The translations under genes were made by a program, and so were the position numbers. The notes under the pieces are model-generated. The model was not told the DNA's origin. It made no database searches and saw only the letters and a list, made by a program, of their open reading frames with translations. From assembly GCA_030248135.1 (NCBI GenBank), contig JASANC010001631.1, positions 1-64,000 of the forward strand: a stretch of 64,000 nucleotides of DNA. The letters are read 5' to 3'. Source of the stretch: Theristus sp. LFF4_11. Taxonomy: Eukaryota > Nematoda > Chromadorea > Monhysterida > Xyalidae. Positions 31,689 to 42,145 of the stretch are shown here, piece after piece. Position 1 is the first letter of the stretch. Every line of letters starts with the position of its first letter.

Positions 31689-32652
31689 GTTGCAGACGAA
31701 ACAGGGTGATGTGTATGTCACTGTTGGTGGTGAATGTGGTTTCAAGTACGTTGACTGAAAATAACTTGCGTGAGAAGTCAGTTTTGAGTTTATTTGCTAA
31801 AACTGTGTGAAAGCACGCCAAGAAAACGGGGATCATAAGGTACGTGAGTGATGTTGAACTCAAAACCTCCTTTATTCATAAGATTCAAGCGACACCTGCT
31901 GGAACCAAAAGTACCAAAAAATATTTGTTCTATTCTTACGCACTTATGCTTGCCTATTCCTTCTTGCTTGACACTCGCGACACAATAGTACATGTACGTT
32001 TGCGAGTCATTTTACCGTGAGAAAGTCCATTACTTTGTGTGGCTCAATTTTCCTTAAAATTGCAAAAAATAAACAAACGGAAGGAGTTTGGTGTGCGACT
32101 TTACTTTGGTATAATCTTTTTTCATGGATACAAACATGGCAGACGGAGGGGACAAAAACACTCTAAACAAATATAAAAAATACACTCAAAATAGAAAATG
32201 TTACATGACTTTGATGAAAACGACATTGTTCAACGTGGACACAAACATCATAATCGTTTAACAGAATCAGTCGCAAAAGTTTAAAAGGCTGAGTCTTGGA
32301 ACCAAAAAAAGCACACTCATCAGGGCATTACTCAACTCATCAATCAATCAATGGAACTGATCAGTTGTTTATGAGGACATATGCAGTATTTTGTTTTGCT
32401 CCATTGCTTTTGCGGAAACTGTTGGAGACGTTTTTAAGCGCAATGAAAACCGATGCGTTTTATCTAGATATTTTAAGTAGAGAAGGTATTGAAAAACGTG
32501 CATTTACGGGCGTCATCGTCAGAGACATTTTTTCTGTCAGAAAAAAACAAAAGTGAGTGTTGCAACGCCTGTATCAGCACAGTGACTTGTACATTTTTTG
32601 TTGTATGCATGAAACTTGTGACTAATTGATCCAATCAACATTATGGAGCTGA
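31689..32652. other. intergenic, no gene recognised
   Basis: AT-rich spacer between the 5' end of the LAPTM-like gene and the 3' end of the CEP104-like gene. It is expected to hold the LAPTM promoter. No motif named. Confidence 0.4.
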
Positions 32653-35600
32653 TCACTTTTTTGCTTGAAAGATGTTATGTTTGATCATGAGCGCCTGAAT
32701 GCGCGGGTCGAGATTTTTGATGTTCTTCTGGTGCATGTCGTTCAGTATCCAGTCCAGCACAAGCGTCACCTCTTGGTTGCCACTTTTGTCCATTTGCTCA
32801 ATACGCTGCACCGTCTTCTCGTCTGGGTACGCACGCTCACCATCGCCTGGTTTGGACCTCAGTTCTGTGGAAAAAGATAAACTTGTATCGCAGAGAAGGT
32901 AGACTAAGTTTTGTTCAGCCACGAACAAGAAAAAAATAACGGTGTGCAAACTCAGAAACTTTTTTGAAAAGCACAGGATTTCTTCACTGACTGTCCAGTC
33001 GAGTGTTTCTGTACTTCTGCTGTGCCTCACGGTCTAATTCTTGTTGCGTTCGGTTCTCGGCATGTCGTTGCGGCATGGCCCGGTCGAATTGGTCAATGAC
33101 ACCGTTCACTGCGTTGCAGAGAAATTACGATTGCTGCTGATTACGTTGTTGATAAGTATAGTTTAATTATGTTTAGCACAACGCAGCCAATCAGCGTGTG
33201 TTTTTGAATTGTACACATTTTGCATTTTTTGGCCATGTTTAACCAGAATGTTCTGTATTGGTAAAACAACCCAAGTAAAACAAACGAGGCTCACAGCTCT
33301 CCAAATCGTCGTCATTGTATTCGCGAGCCGTCTGCGTCGAGACCCGCGAGCTGTTCCTCTTTCCCATTGGACGATCGTCGAACGTAGGTGACGAAGTGCT
33401 GCGAAGAAAAAAGCTATGAAAGTACAGCGTTTGATTGGTCGGCTCCGGCTCGTTCACTCAGCTCGCAAATCTGACAAATCAGTTCGCAAAATTTTAAAAG
33501 ATAAAAATTGTGACCGTTTTGCGGAAGCCGGTGGCGAGCGGCGTTTCGCGGCTGGGGGCGGCGAGCGCTGCTGCCTGCTGTCCGTACGTCCGTATTCGTG
33601 CGGCTGCTGGTCAACCGACCTTCGACGGGACTCCCGGTCGCCCAGTTCATCGATGAAACGACGCCGCTGCAACGTTAACCTGATTTTGCACTCGAGTAAA
33701 GAACATTATTACCAGACTGCTTTTACACTGTCAAAAAAGTTTGCATCCGTTTTAAAAAACAGAAAAAAACGCCAACTTTTGTTTTGCTGATCTCGCTCTC
33801 CACCTCTTACTGGCGATTACCCGAAACACCATAAGGTTTTACTGCGCTGCATGGTTATTTATTCAATTGACCTCCGTTTCTGTTAGAAACTCCGGCAGAT
33901 GCTCCATTTCGTGCGTTGCCGTGAACTTTATGTCAGCAAACTTTTTCTTGAGCTCGTGCGCCGCTGCGTAGTCCTCCTGCTCGATGGCGAGCTTGCGCTT
34001 GTAGGCGAGCTGGTTCAGGTGCCTCTCGGTGTTACGCAGACGATCGACGATGTCTTTGATGTTGCGCGCGTCCAAATATCTGAACAGCAAACTTTGCAAC
34101 ATTAAAAAAACACCGAAAAACGTCCACATTGAAAGATTGAAGCACTTATTGAAGCACAAACACAGAAACTCATTGACTGCGGCTCACTGTTCTTTCATGA
34201 CAATTAAGCGGCATTCATGAAGCACTATTTATTATCAAGTTGTTAGGTTCTGCGACCCAATGTGTGTGCGCATGCGGACGTACACTGTGGACAGACCACT
34301 GCACATTTCCACGCCAAACAGAACTGCTCCCGAGGCATGTGTCAATGCTCTTCGCATGTTCCTACCGTTCGTGACGCAGCGCCTCGTGTTTCCTGTCCTC
34401 CAGCGTGACCACCAGCTCGTGGAACTCCTCCATGTCGTGGTCGAACGGCAGCTGCGTGCTGCGCTGCTTCGCTTTCTCCTTTGTGATCTCCCAGTTTGCG
34501 AGTCGCTCGATCTCATCGCTCAGCGAATGATCAGAGTCTCTATTGCTGTTGAACAACTCGTGATTATTTAATATCAATAGCACTCAAGTGTTTAGTTCAA
34601 TCAATCGAATCATGCCTGTTGTTGCGTTGTTGCTTCCGTTTTCCCTGTGAACTTCTTTTGCGGCCAGTGTCAGACGATTTCCTCAAACGAAAAAATCATC
34701 ACTTGTTACCACTTGTCACCCCACTTTCGATTTTAAAACTTGTATCGCTGAAAGATCCCGTTAGTCCACCAGAATTCCGGTGGGCGCCTGGACTCACTTT
34801 TGAAGCACGTCGTCGCACGAATTTTCAACATTTCATCTGAGTTTGGTATTTTTGTGTGATTTACAATGATTTCAATGATTTACCGCTCGCTGTCCTCTGC
34901 ATTTGCACGTGGTGACACCGACTGCTTGCGATCGCGAGCTTCTTTCTGTTTCTCCGTCTCTTCGGCTTGATCGCTGTCACTTTCCGACTGACTGTCATCC
35001 GACAAATGAATGCCTTTGCTGCGTAATTGAGCCTTTCGCACGATCCGGTCCGCGTGGCCTGATCACGAGCAAAAGATACAGCCTTAAATCTTTGAACTTT
35101 TACGCCACGATGCTGTCGCACTTCTGATTCTTCAAACCGCAAATCTTCTTTTTTCATGTGACATTTCTTACCGAGGTCACTGTCATAATTTGCGTCGTCA
35201 TCGCCGTCTGCAATTCCATCAGTCTCCGTTCTGGCACGCTTGTTGTCGCTCTTTTGCTTTTTCTTGTCCGACGTTTTTGCAGTGCGAGTCTTTGGGCGGT
35301 TGGCTGTCGACTTGTGATCACCCGGATGGCCCCAGACACGCAACAGCAGCAGACCCACCTGGTTGGTTGGTTGGTTGGTTGGTTGGTTGGTTGGTTGGTT
35401 GGTTGGTTGGTTGGTTGGTTGGTGTTCAGGTGGGAAATAAAAAGTGCAATACCACCAGTCACACGGGCAAGCAGTTTTTTATTCGATGCGTTTGAACCAT
35501 TGCGTTGATGTGCCAGTCGACACTTTTCCATGGTTGTGTGGTGACAAAGAACAAAAAATGACCATGTTCACCGAACTCTGTGAAATCGCGCTTTTTCTCG

Positions 35601-36226
35601 ACCTGGTTCAGCGGGTTCTTCTCGTGTTGATAGTTAACGGCGAACGTCAGCTTCAAGCAGAAGCCGGCGGCGGCGTCGACGAACAGCGTCTTCTGCTCGC
35701 GCATCATCATCGGGTTCACTCCTTGGTCCTGGAAGCGAACCTCGCCCACTTTCGCCCAGCTGGCCGCATCGTGCTTCAGGGAACTCGGATCACCGCCAGT
35801 GCGCGGCAGTTGGCCGTTGAAAATGTCAACTTTGGAGCCGGAAATGATTATAACAGTGCCACAGTATGTGATCCAGAACTGATTCAATAAACACCAAGCG
35901 CAACGTGAATATTTGAGTCGACGTACTGATTAAGTAGGGATGCGTGATCAGTTGAATCTTACGCACCGTATAGAGGCCATGGTAGTCGACGACCAATTCT
36001 TGTGGATACGGACACCTTCTGAAATAAGTGTTAACAAAGATGTTCACCACAGCTATTCCAGTTGAATGGACTCTTGTAAATTTCGCAACAGCAAGCCGCA
36101 CTCTGCCGAAATCCAGCCTTTGCCAGCGAGCAGATATTCCGGGTTCGTGGTCTTGATGCGCTGCAGACGCTCTGCATCGGTGCTGCTCGTGTGCACCACA
36201 TTCAGCGCAATCGGCTCAGCTGCCAT
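32653..36226 (-). CDS. CEP104-like protein: N-terminal jelly-roll domain plus coiled coils, eleven exons
   Basis: Minus-strand exons: 36226-36102, 36018-35927, 35829-35603, 35358-35172, 35058-34884, 34545-34366, 34079-33872, 33666-33515, 33398-33295, 33108-32992, 32864-32653. Phases agree throughout and give about 592 residues. Exons 1-4 resemble the N-terminal beta-sandwich of CEP104, a ciliary-tip microtubule protein: [59 protein letters not shown]. An acidic/basic linker follows, then coiled coil ([37 protein letters not shown]), a Ser/Arg-Pro-rich segment and a helical C-terminus ([16 protein letters not shown]). The TOG and zinc-finger domains of vertebrate CEP104 are not present. The exon 3 acceptor (CCAAAG) is uncertain. 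The exon 4 acceptor follows a (CCAA)n tract. Confidence 0.7.
35359..35424. repeat. (GGTT)n microsatellite, about 15 units
   Basis: Uninterrupted GGTT repeats on +, reading as (AACC)n on the minus strand. It lies directly against the predicted acceptor of CEP104-like exon 4, so the repeat would serve as that intron's pyrimidine-rich tract. Confidence 0.95.
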
Positions 36227-37587
36227 TTTCGCAAACGTCCCCACTGTCCAAATGGCGACTGATTGGCTTGTTAGAGGGACGCTTGTGTCCGTGTGCGCGT
36301 GCAAACGCAGCAGCTCTATTGTGCCATTTGCCAAGTGAACGACACTGTGTCTTTGGTAAAATAGTCAACAAAATGTGAACCAATATGCACAAGTCAATTT
36401 ATGTTTAATTTTTCTGAAACCTTTTGTTTTCAGAAATCTTCAAAAACTTCTTGGCCAAGTGAAAATAATGCACTCATTCGACCTTGAAGTCATACGCTTG
36501 AATTGAAAATTAGCAAACACATTTGGTTGTTCTATTCTTTTTACAAACCAAGAATTATTCATGCATTCACAATCGGACACACACAGAAACTGTTTTTCGA
36601 AAAAAATAAACTGAATTTGAGATCTACTGGATACGATGCCTGTAAACTTGACCGGGTGACCGGTTGATGATGTTACCAATCCATGTTTTGCTAAACAATC
36701 CAATCCAATCCATGCCTCGCGAGACGAATCTGAGCTGAATCCAAAAATAACCACAGGAAAACTCAGGTTTCTCGATGTGCCATTGTTTTTGTTGTCCTAT
36801 GCACACTGGAATGTTGGACAGTTGGGATGGTGGGATGCGATGCGCCAAGATAAAAGTCATACGCGCGAGTGCGATAACAAAAGGCAACTGCGCTGTGCAG
36901 TTGCAAAATTAAAAGTTCAACCTTAAGTTCAAGTTCAAAAATTTGACTTTTGACCTCTCGCCCGCGGACACGGACATTTACATACCTAGCTTTTTTAAGG
37001 AGAGAACAGATAATAGAGGGAAGGAAGCCGTTTACATACAGACTTTACTATTGTTGATTTATTCAAATCCGGACTAAAATGACGTCATTTGCTTTAAAAA
37101 CGCCTGTTTGTAAAATGAAAATGTAAAATAGATAAAAGTACCGTTGTACCTAACAGAGTTAGTATTTTTGGCTGAAATTTTCACACAACAAATGGCAACC
37201 AAATGACTATGTATAAGTGGTACAAATTGCAGCTTCCGATAATAAAGATGTCGCGAGATCGAAGCGTTTTAAAATTCATCACCCTGTATTTATAAACTGT
37301 AAATTTACACCGTGAATGTTACCTCAGAATCCCGGTTTACTGCTGAACGAATTGAAAACTGAAGCTCTATTAATAAATTGAGATCATTTTTAAAATACCG
37401 CAGCGAATACAACTATTTTTGGATTGTTGAAAAATTCAAGAGGTTGAACTGCACGTAAAAGATATAGGTGCAATTCAGCATTGTTTGTACAACAAGCACA
37501 AAAGTATTTAGCGCTCTTGAAAGCAAATATTGAATGATTTCACCGAAACCTTGATCGAGCCTATACAAAAACATTCAGTTGTTTTTG
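36227..37587. other. intergenic; contains one copy of a dispersed repeat
   Basis: No gene recognised. 37045-37113 matches 57727-57799 (shared core ATGACGTCATTTGCTTTAAA). It should contain the CEP104-like promoter. Confidence 0.5.
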
Positions 37588-38396
37588 TCACTTTTTGTCA
37601 GCTGCATCTGCTGCAGCCTTCATTCGCTGCCGCGCAATCTTCCAGCGATACAGACGAGGGTTGTACATTCGCTTGATCATCTGTGATTAAAGAGAAAAAA
37701 TTTGAAAAAAGTTTGTTCATAGCATTAAGTACAGGGTGTTTCAAAAAAAGGACAATATTACGTAAATTACACTACATCAGTCTTTCACGCTGACATTTCC
37801 ACCAATAAAAAATTGCACACTGCACTGACTGCATCCTGCATTGCAAACTGCACTGCAGCTAAAATGATTGAAACTGACTGTATTTCTTAAAGATGTTGCA
37901 GTGCAACATCTTACAGTTTGCAGTGCAAGATGCATTTGTTTTCTGTCTTTGTAATTTTTGTTATCACTTCTGTATTTCAAAAGAATCGGGGTCTGCTATG
38001 TCACAGAGGAAGAAATTTCTACGTCGATTACTGGCCTAAAAACGCGTGGTAGAACGCCAAAGCTGTTTATTTCTGCCAATTTTGTTGGTCTTCAACCAAC
38101 ACTTGAAAACTAAGTGCATTCATATGCATTCGAAATGTTGAAAAACGACTTAGTTCTTTTTGCCATGAACACGACGATTTATTTGTTATTGAACGCAGTT
38201 TCTGTTTGGCTGGAAGTCATCTTCGGTGATCGCAGAAAGTTTTTGAGCCCTAGCCAATCAGGGTGACCGGATGTGATTGCAATCATTTCCAATCTACCAT
38301 TGGATAGTAATCGTCGTCGGGCTGGATGCCACCAAACGCGTCCGTCGACTGCATCAGACACAAACACAGCAACATCAACGCCACCGTGGCCTTCAT
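37588..38396 (-). CDS. small secreted peptide precursor, two exons
   Basis: Exon 1 (38396-38298) encodes a signal peptide MKATVALMLLCLCLMQSTDA with probable cleavage before FGG, then an acidic IQPDDDYYPM. Exon 2 (37680-37588) starts after CACAG and encodes MIKRMYNPRLYRWKIARQRM followed by an Ala/Asp/Lys tail, then TGA. Both exons are phase 0, and the 63-residue product has a cationic, aromatic C-terminal half. The KR pair could be a prohormone-convertase site. No Cys remains in the mature part, so a disulfide defensin is excluded. A neuropeptide-like or linear antimicrobial peptide is possible, but no family is recognised. The GTAGAT donor is acceptable, and the alternative is read-through to a stop five codons into the intron. 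Confidence 0.55.
37795..37935. repeat. dispersed GCACTGCA-type repeat, copy 1 (in the peptide-gene intron)
   Basis: Contains ACTGCATCCTGCA, GCACTGCAG, GACTGTATTT and an internal inverted pair (GATGTTGCA/TGCAACATC). A related block is at 51705-51870. Confidence 0.55.
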
Positions 38397-40353
38397 AATG
38401 CACAAGTCTTGTTTTAGCCTTTACGATGTTACTCAATAAATCGACAACAATGAAGAGAACCCTGAAGAAGAAGAAGAAACTGAATGGACAAGAAAACATT
38501 TTGCTAGCTGGCTGAACAATGAGAGACATCGAGAGCGACAAGGAAGCTCTGCAAATAAAAAATAAGCAGAGCGTCTAGGAACAAAAAAAAATAAAAAAAG
38601 ACAATTTATGCGAGGCACGGCAGTGCTGGTGAGGTGCATGCGGAGAATCCAATAAAAACAATGACTATGACACAGTGACCCTGCATCAGTGGCTAAAAAT
38701 CAGTCAGTCAAGCGCACAGTTGATTTTTTTCCATCCCGGAAAACTAACGAAACCGAACTGTCAGATCTGCATGAAACAAGAGCAAGTTGATTGCGAAAAA
38801 TTGCCGATGATATTATTGTGTATGAAAGAGATGCTGATCAGCAGTATCTTGCGCTTGTTTTGTTTCGAGCAACAAAGGTAACAAATTTTCAAGAAGTCGA
38901 AAACAACTGTTTAGCTCAATAATACAATCAAATCAATAAGCCAGAAGAAAACTGATGGTTACTGTAATTATTTTTGTTTAAACGTGCATTTACCCAACTG
39001 TGAATGTCTATTTCGGTTCGTAATATATGTAATGGCTGAAATTCTAGAACTTTGAACAAAAAAGACGTTCAGAAACCCAATTGTGTGTCAAATATAATAA
39101 AATTCGAAATTTGTTGAATACTTTTAAAAAAAATTTGTCCTCTGCATCAAGCAAAAACAGAGAAGACCGCAAATCCAAACTTTTAGAATAAATACAAAAC
39201 GTTTGCTGCCGGTTTTCAAAAAAATTGTCGTAAATCTAAAAGTGTTTTATTCTCAGTGGTCAGTCATGAACACAGACTGTATCCGCACACAAATGAGCAC
39301 TTTTTTTGGTCACCAAAGATTTCCACTGGGACCGAACGTACTTGTTGTTTTGCAGTATTACCGAACTTTGAAAAAGCTCATCATGATGAACACGCACGTC
39401 ATGGCACCGGTGGCGTGGCTCTGTTGAACAACGCAGAATCTATTGCATGAAAACGGAAGGACAATCCGCAAATGAAAATAAAACCAAAAACTTCTCAAAT
39501 GCAAAAGTTTGGTGTTTCGCACCAGCAACTGTAACATGTGGTTTATGTCAAATTTTTGACAAACATGCGTCAGTACAGGTGACACAATTTGGACATTTTT
39601 CATTTGTGAACACTTCTTCTTTCGTGTCTTTGAAATGAAATGAAAGAAAAGCAATTTTCTCTGAAAACAAAACAAAATGTGCAATTGTAACGCGACAAAT
39701 TAGCAACAAAAAAAGGCTGAACTGGCACTGCAGTTCCAGAAATTGCTCGTTTTCTGTGAAACCAAGAAGCTTGAAAATGACACGTCATCCAGCTCTCATG
39801 AAACGTATGTGGTTTGAAATCAGCTTGAAACAAGAGTGTTTCAAAGAAAAGCTAAAATTACATTTACAGTATTATTAATTTCCCATTATTCGGCTGCGGC
39901 TCCATATATTTCAAAAAAAACGTTATCTAAAACGCAGCTAAAAATCCATTTTTAACTCATCATGCATCGTTCTTGGATTGATGAAAAATTGGAGTGGAAC
40001 AAAATAACACCCCGACCGTTTTCGGAGATAATGAAAGGTCTCTGAGAGACACTTTCGCTCTCAGTTGATGAACATGTACATGTGCGTGACAGTGAGCAAG
40101 AGGGGTTGTGAAACAGGTTATACAAAGTTTTCGGGTTGCGTTTTTTTTATTTTTTGTTTTTCCAAATTTTTCATAAGATTTCTAGCTTCTTAGAGAACAA
40201 ACAGAAACAAGCAATCGTAATTCAACTTAGTTTTTTTCAAACCTGAAAACCCGGTTCGACTGATATGGAGAACTCTAATCACAGCAAAAACTGCACCGGT
40301 GGGCCACAACGCAAGAACATCAAAACAAACAGATCTGAACTTCTAGCTTTTTT
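38397..40353. other. intergenic, no gene recognised
   Basis: AT-rich with short frames only. A hairpin CTGAGAG...CTCTCAG at 40042-40064 resembles the hairpins in the BEL/Pao 3' region. Confidence 0.4.
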
Positions 40354-40357
40354 GAAC

Positions 40358-40765
40358 TGTAATGGCATGTTTAAGCAGCCGCCTTTTTGTGTACCTTTTT
40401 GTGTGTGCAGGTTGTTGGGTTACGGTGTTTGTCGTGTTATAAGGGCTGGGAGCGTGTTTTATTTGCCCAGTCCACCAGTTTTATTGTTTGTTCGTTTCGT
40501 TGTATCAAGGTCCCGTTTTGCTAACCATCTCATTGTTTCGTACTAAAAAGTGAATTGACCGGATTAACGAAGTAAAAGGAAAGAAAAGAGGACTGGCCGT
40601 TTTATCGACGAGTTGAATAATAACAACAAAAGAAATTGATATTTAATTGTGAGACACACACACACACGCATACATCCTTGTCACGCACACGTCTTCAAAC
40701 ACAACCGCTCGGATTGTTTCGGCAGTCTAGAGTGATAATCATTACATCTAAGGAGGCCCATTTCA
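40358..40765 (+). repeat. 5' LTR
   Basis: TG...CA ends, 408 bp. Includes a (CA)n run (GACACACACACACACGC) near 40653. Matches 46075-46482 apart from GGCCCATTT against GGTCCATTT. Confidence 0.95.
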
Positions 40766-40924
40766 GTGGAGGTCCCGCCGAATTCATCGGTTGCGTGCGC
40801 GACGAGGAGTGGAGCGTCCAAACAGTTGAGCCCTTGCACCGCTCGAATGGTCATGGAGGACCGCGGTTAGCTTGGAGCTCCTGCGATCAACTTCTGTCAA
40901 TCGAAGCGTCGGGATCGATCAACA

Positions 40925-42145
40925 ATGCCGGTGCTTGAGCGCGAAATGACGGACGAGAGCGAGAGGGACGGCGACCCGAGTGACAACGAGGGCAATGGCC
41001 ATGGAGGGTCGCGAGCCCAAAGGACATCTGAGGAGACTGACGCGCGAGACGGAGCGGTGACGGACGGCGACGCTGTGTTGGATCAGATTGCTGGAGCCGT
41101 CAAACACTCGCCGATCAAAAACAACCGAAAACGAGGCCATGGAGGGCCAGCGCCACGAGGCCATGGAGGGCCAGCGCACGGGAGAGGAGGAGTAATGACA
41201 CGCAGCAGTGCACGAGCAGCGTCGAGTGGAGCTGGACAAAGTGTGACGCCGAAAACGACCAAAAAGGTGACGGTGGTCACGCCGAGTGAGACGACATCGG
41301 TGGTTTTGGAAACGAGCGACGACGAGGGCAATGGCCATGGAGGGTCACGAGCCCAAAGGAGATCCGCGGTGCGAGGACCAACAAAAACGAGGGGAAGACC
41401 GCGAAAAGTGATCGAACGTCGAGTGAGTTCGACGGAAGAGTCGTCCGACGAAGAGACACCGATGACGGCAAAACGGCGTGAGGTCGTGGCCGGCAAAGCA
41501 CAAAAGCTGGCAAAAGTGTTCGACAAGTACGACTGGGGAGCGGAATCATGGTGGCGATTCGTAGAGCGCTTGGAGGACGCTTGTCACGACAACGGCATCA
41601 GCAAGGACGACGAAAAAGCAATAGTCCTGAAGTACTTGATGTCAGCCAAGTCGAGGTTGTCGTTCGACACTCTGAATGTCGATCAGCGAGCATCGTTCAA
41701 GGAAGCCGTAAAGGTGTTGGGTGTCATGTTCGGCGAGAAGCTAGCGAAGGCCAGGAGGCTCGAGGAGCTGCGAATGTTCGAAATGGCGATGGACGCCGAC
41801 CCGAAGGAGACAGTGAACGAACTGAATCGAATGATGGCACCAATGCTCGCAACAGAGACGAAGGAGAATCGTGACCTTCGATTGGCACATCAGCTGTACA
41901 ACTGTCTGCCGGCAAAGCTGCGAAATTGGTTGGTCTTCAAAGAGGTGGACACTGACGATCTCGAAGGAATGGTTCAGGCCATTGGAGCGATTCAGACGTT
42001 CCTGAAAAACGGGGAAGCGATGGAAACAACGACCAACGCTTTCAACCACCAACCGCAGCCGAGCAACGGGGCGCACGTGAGAATCGAACCATGGGACCGC
42101 AGCATGGCATCTATCGTGGAGAAGGACGAAACGCAGCCGATATAA
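40925..42145 (+). CDS. Gag-like capsid protein of the LTR retroelement
   Basis: 406 codons from ATG 40925. The N-terminal third is charged and repetitive, with copies of GHGG(S/P) encoded by GGCCATGGAGGG repeats. The second half (from about residue 190) is a helical capsid-like region: FDKYDWGAESWWRFVERLE, LKYLMSAKSRLSF, KARRLEELRMFEM, DLRLAHQLYNCLPAKLRNWL. This resembles Ty3/Gypsy-type Gag, which assembles the particle. It ends 55 bases into the next frame, so the downstream product would need a -1 frameshift. No classical slippery heptamer is seen in the overlap. Confidence 0.8.
   Translation: MPVLEREMTDESERDGDPSDNEGNGHGGSRAQRTSEETDARDGAVTDGDAVLDQIAGAVKHSPIKNNRKRGHGGPAPRGHGGPAHGRGGVMTRSSARAASSGAGQSVTPKTTKKVTVVTPSETTSVVLETSDDEGNGHGGSRAQRRSAVRGPTKTRGRPRKVIERRVSSTEESSDEETPMTAKRREVVAGKAQKLAKVFDKYDWGAESWWRFVERLEDACHDNGISKDDEKAIVLKYLMSAKSRLSFDTLNVDQRASFKEAVKVLGVMFGEKLAKARRLEELRMFEMAMDADPKETVNELNRMMAPMLATETKENRDLRLAHQLYNCLPAKLRNWLVFKEVDTDDLEGMVQAIGAIQTFLKNGEAMETTTNAFNHQPQPSNGAHVRIEPWDRSMASIVEKDETQPI

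Noticed and set aside
35353..35424. Tandem repeat considered as a CRISPR-like or centromeric array
   Set aside because: It is a simple tetranucleotide repeat without spacers; CRISPR is not expected in an animal nuclear genome.
35154..35531. Open frames made of repeated Thr-Asn-Gln-Pro or Gly-Trp-Leu-Val units
   Set aside because: They are translations of the (GGTT)n microsatellite and of CEP104-like exon 4 in wrong frames.
40265..40546. 93-codon frame repeated at 46060-46263
   Set aside because: Lies in the LTR and is duplicated with it; it is not a gene.
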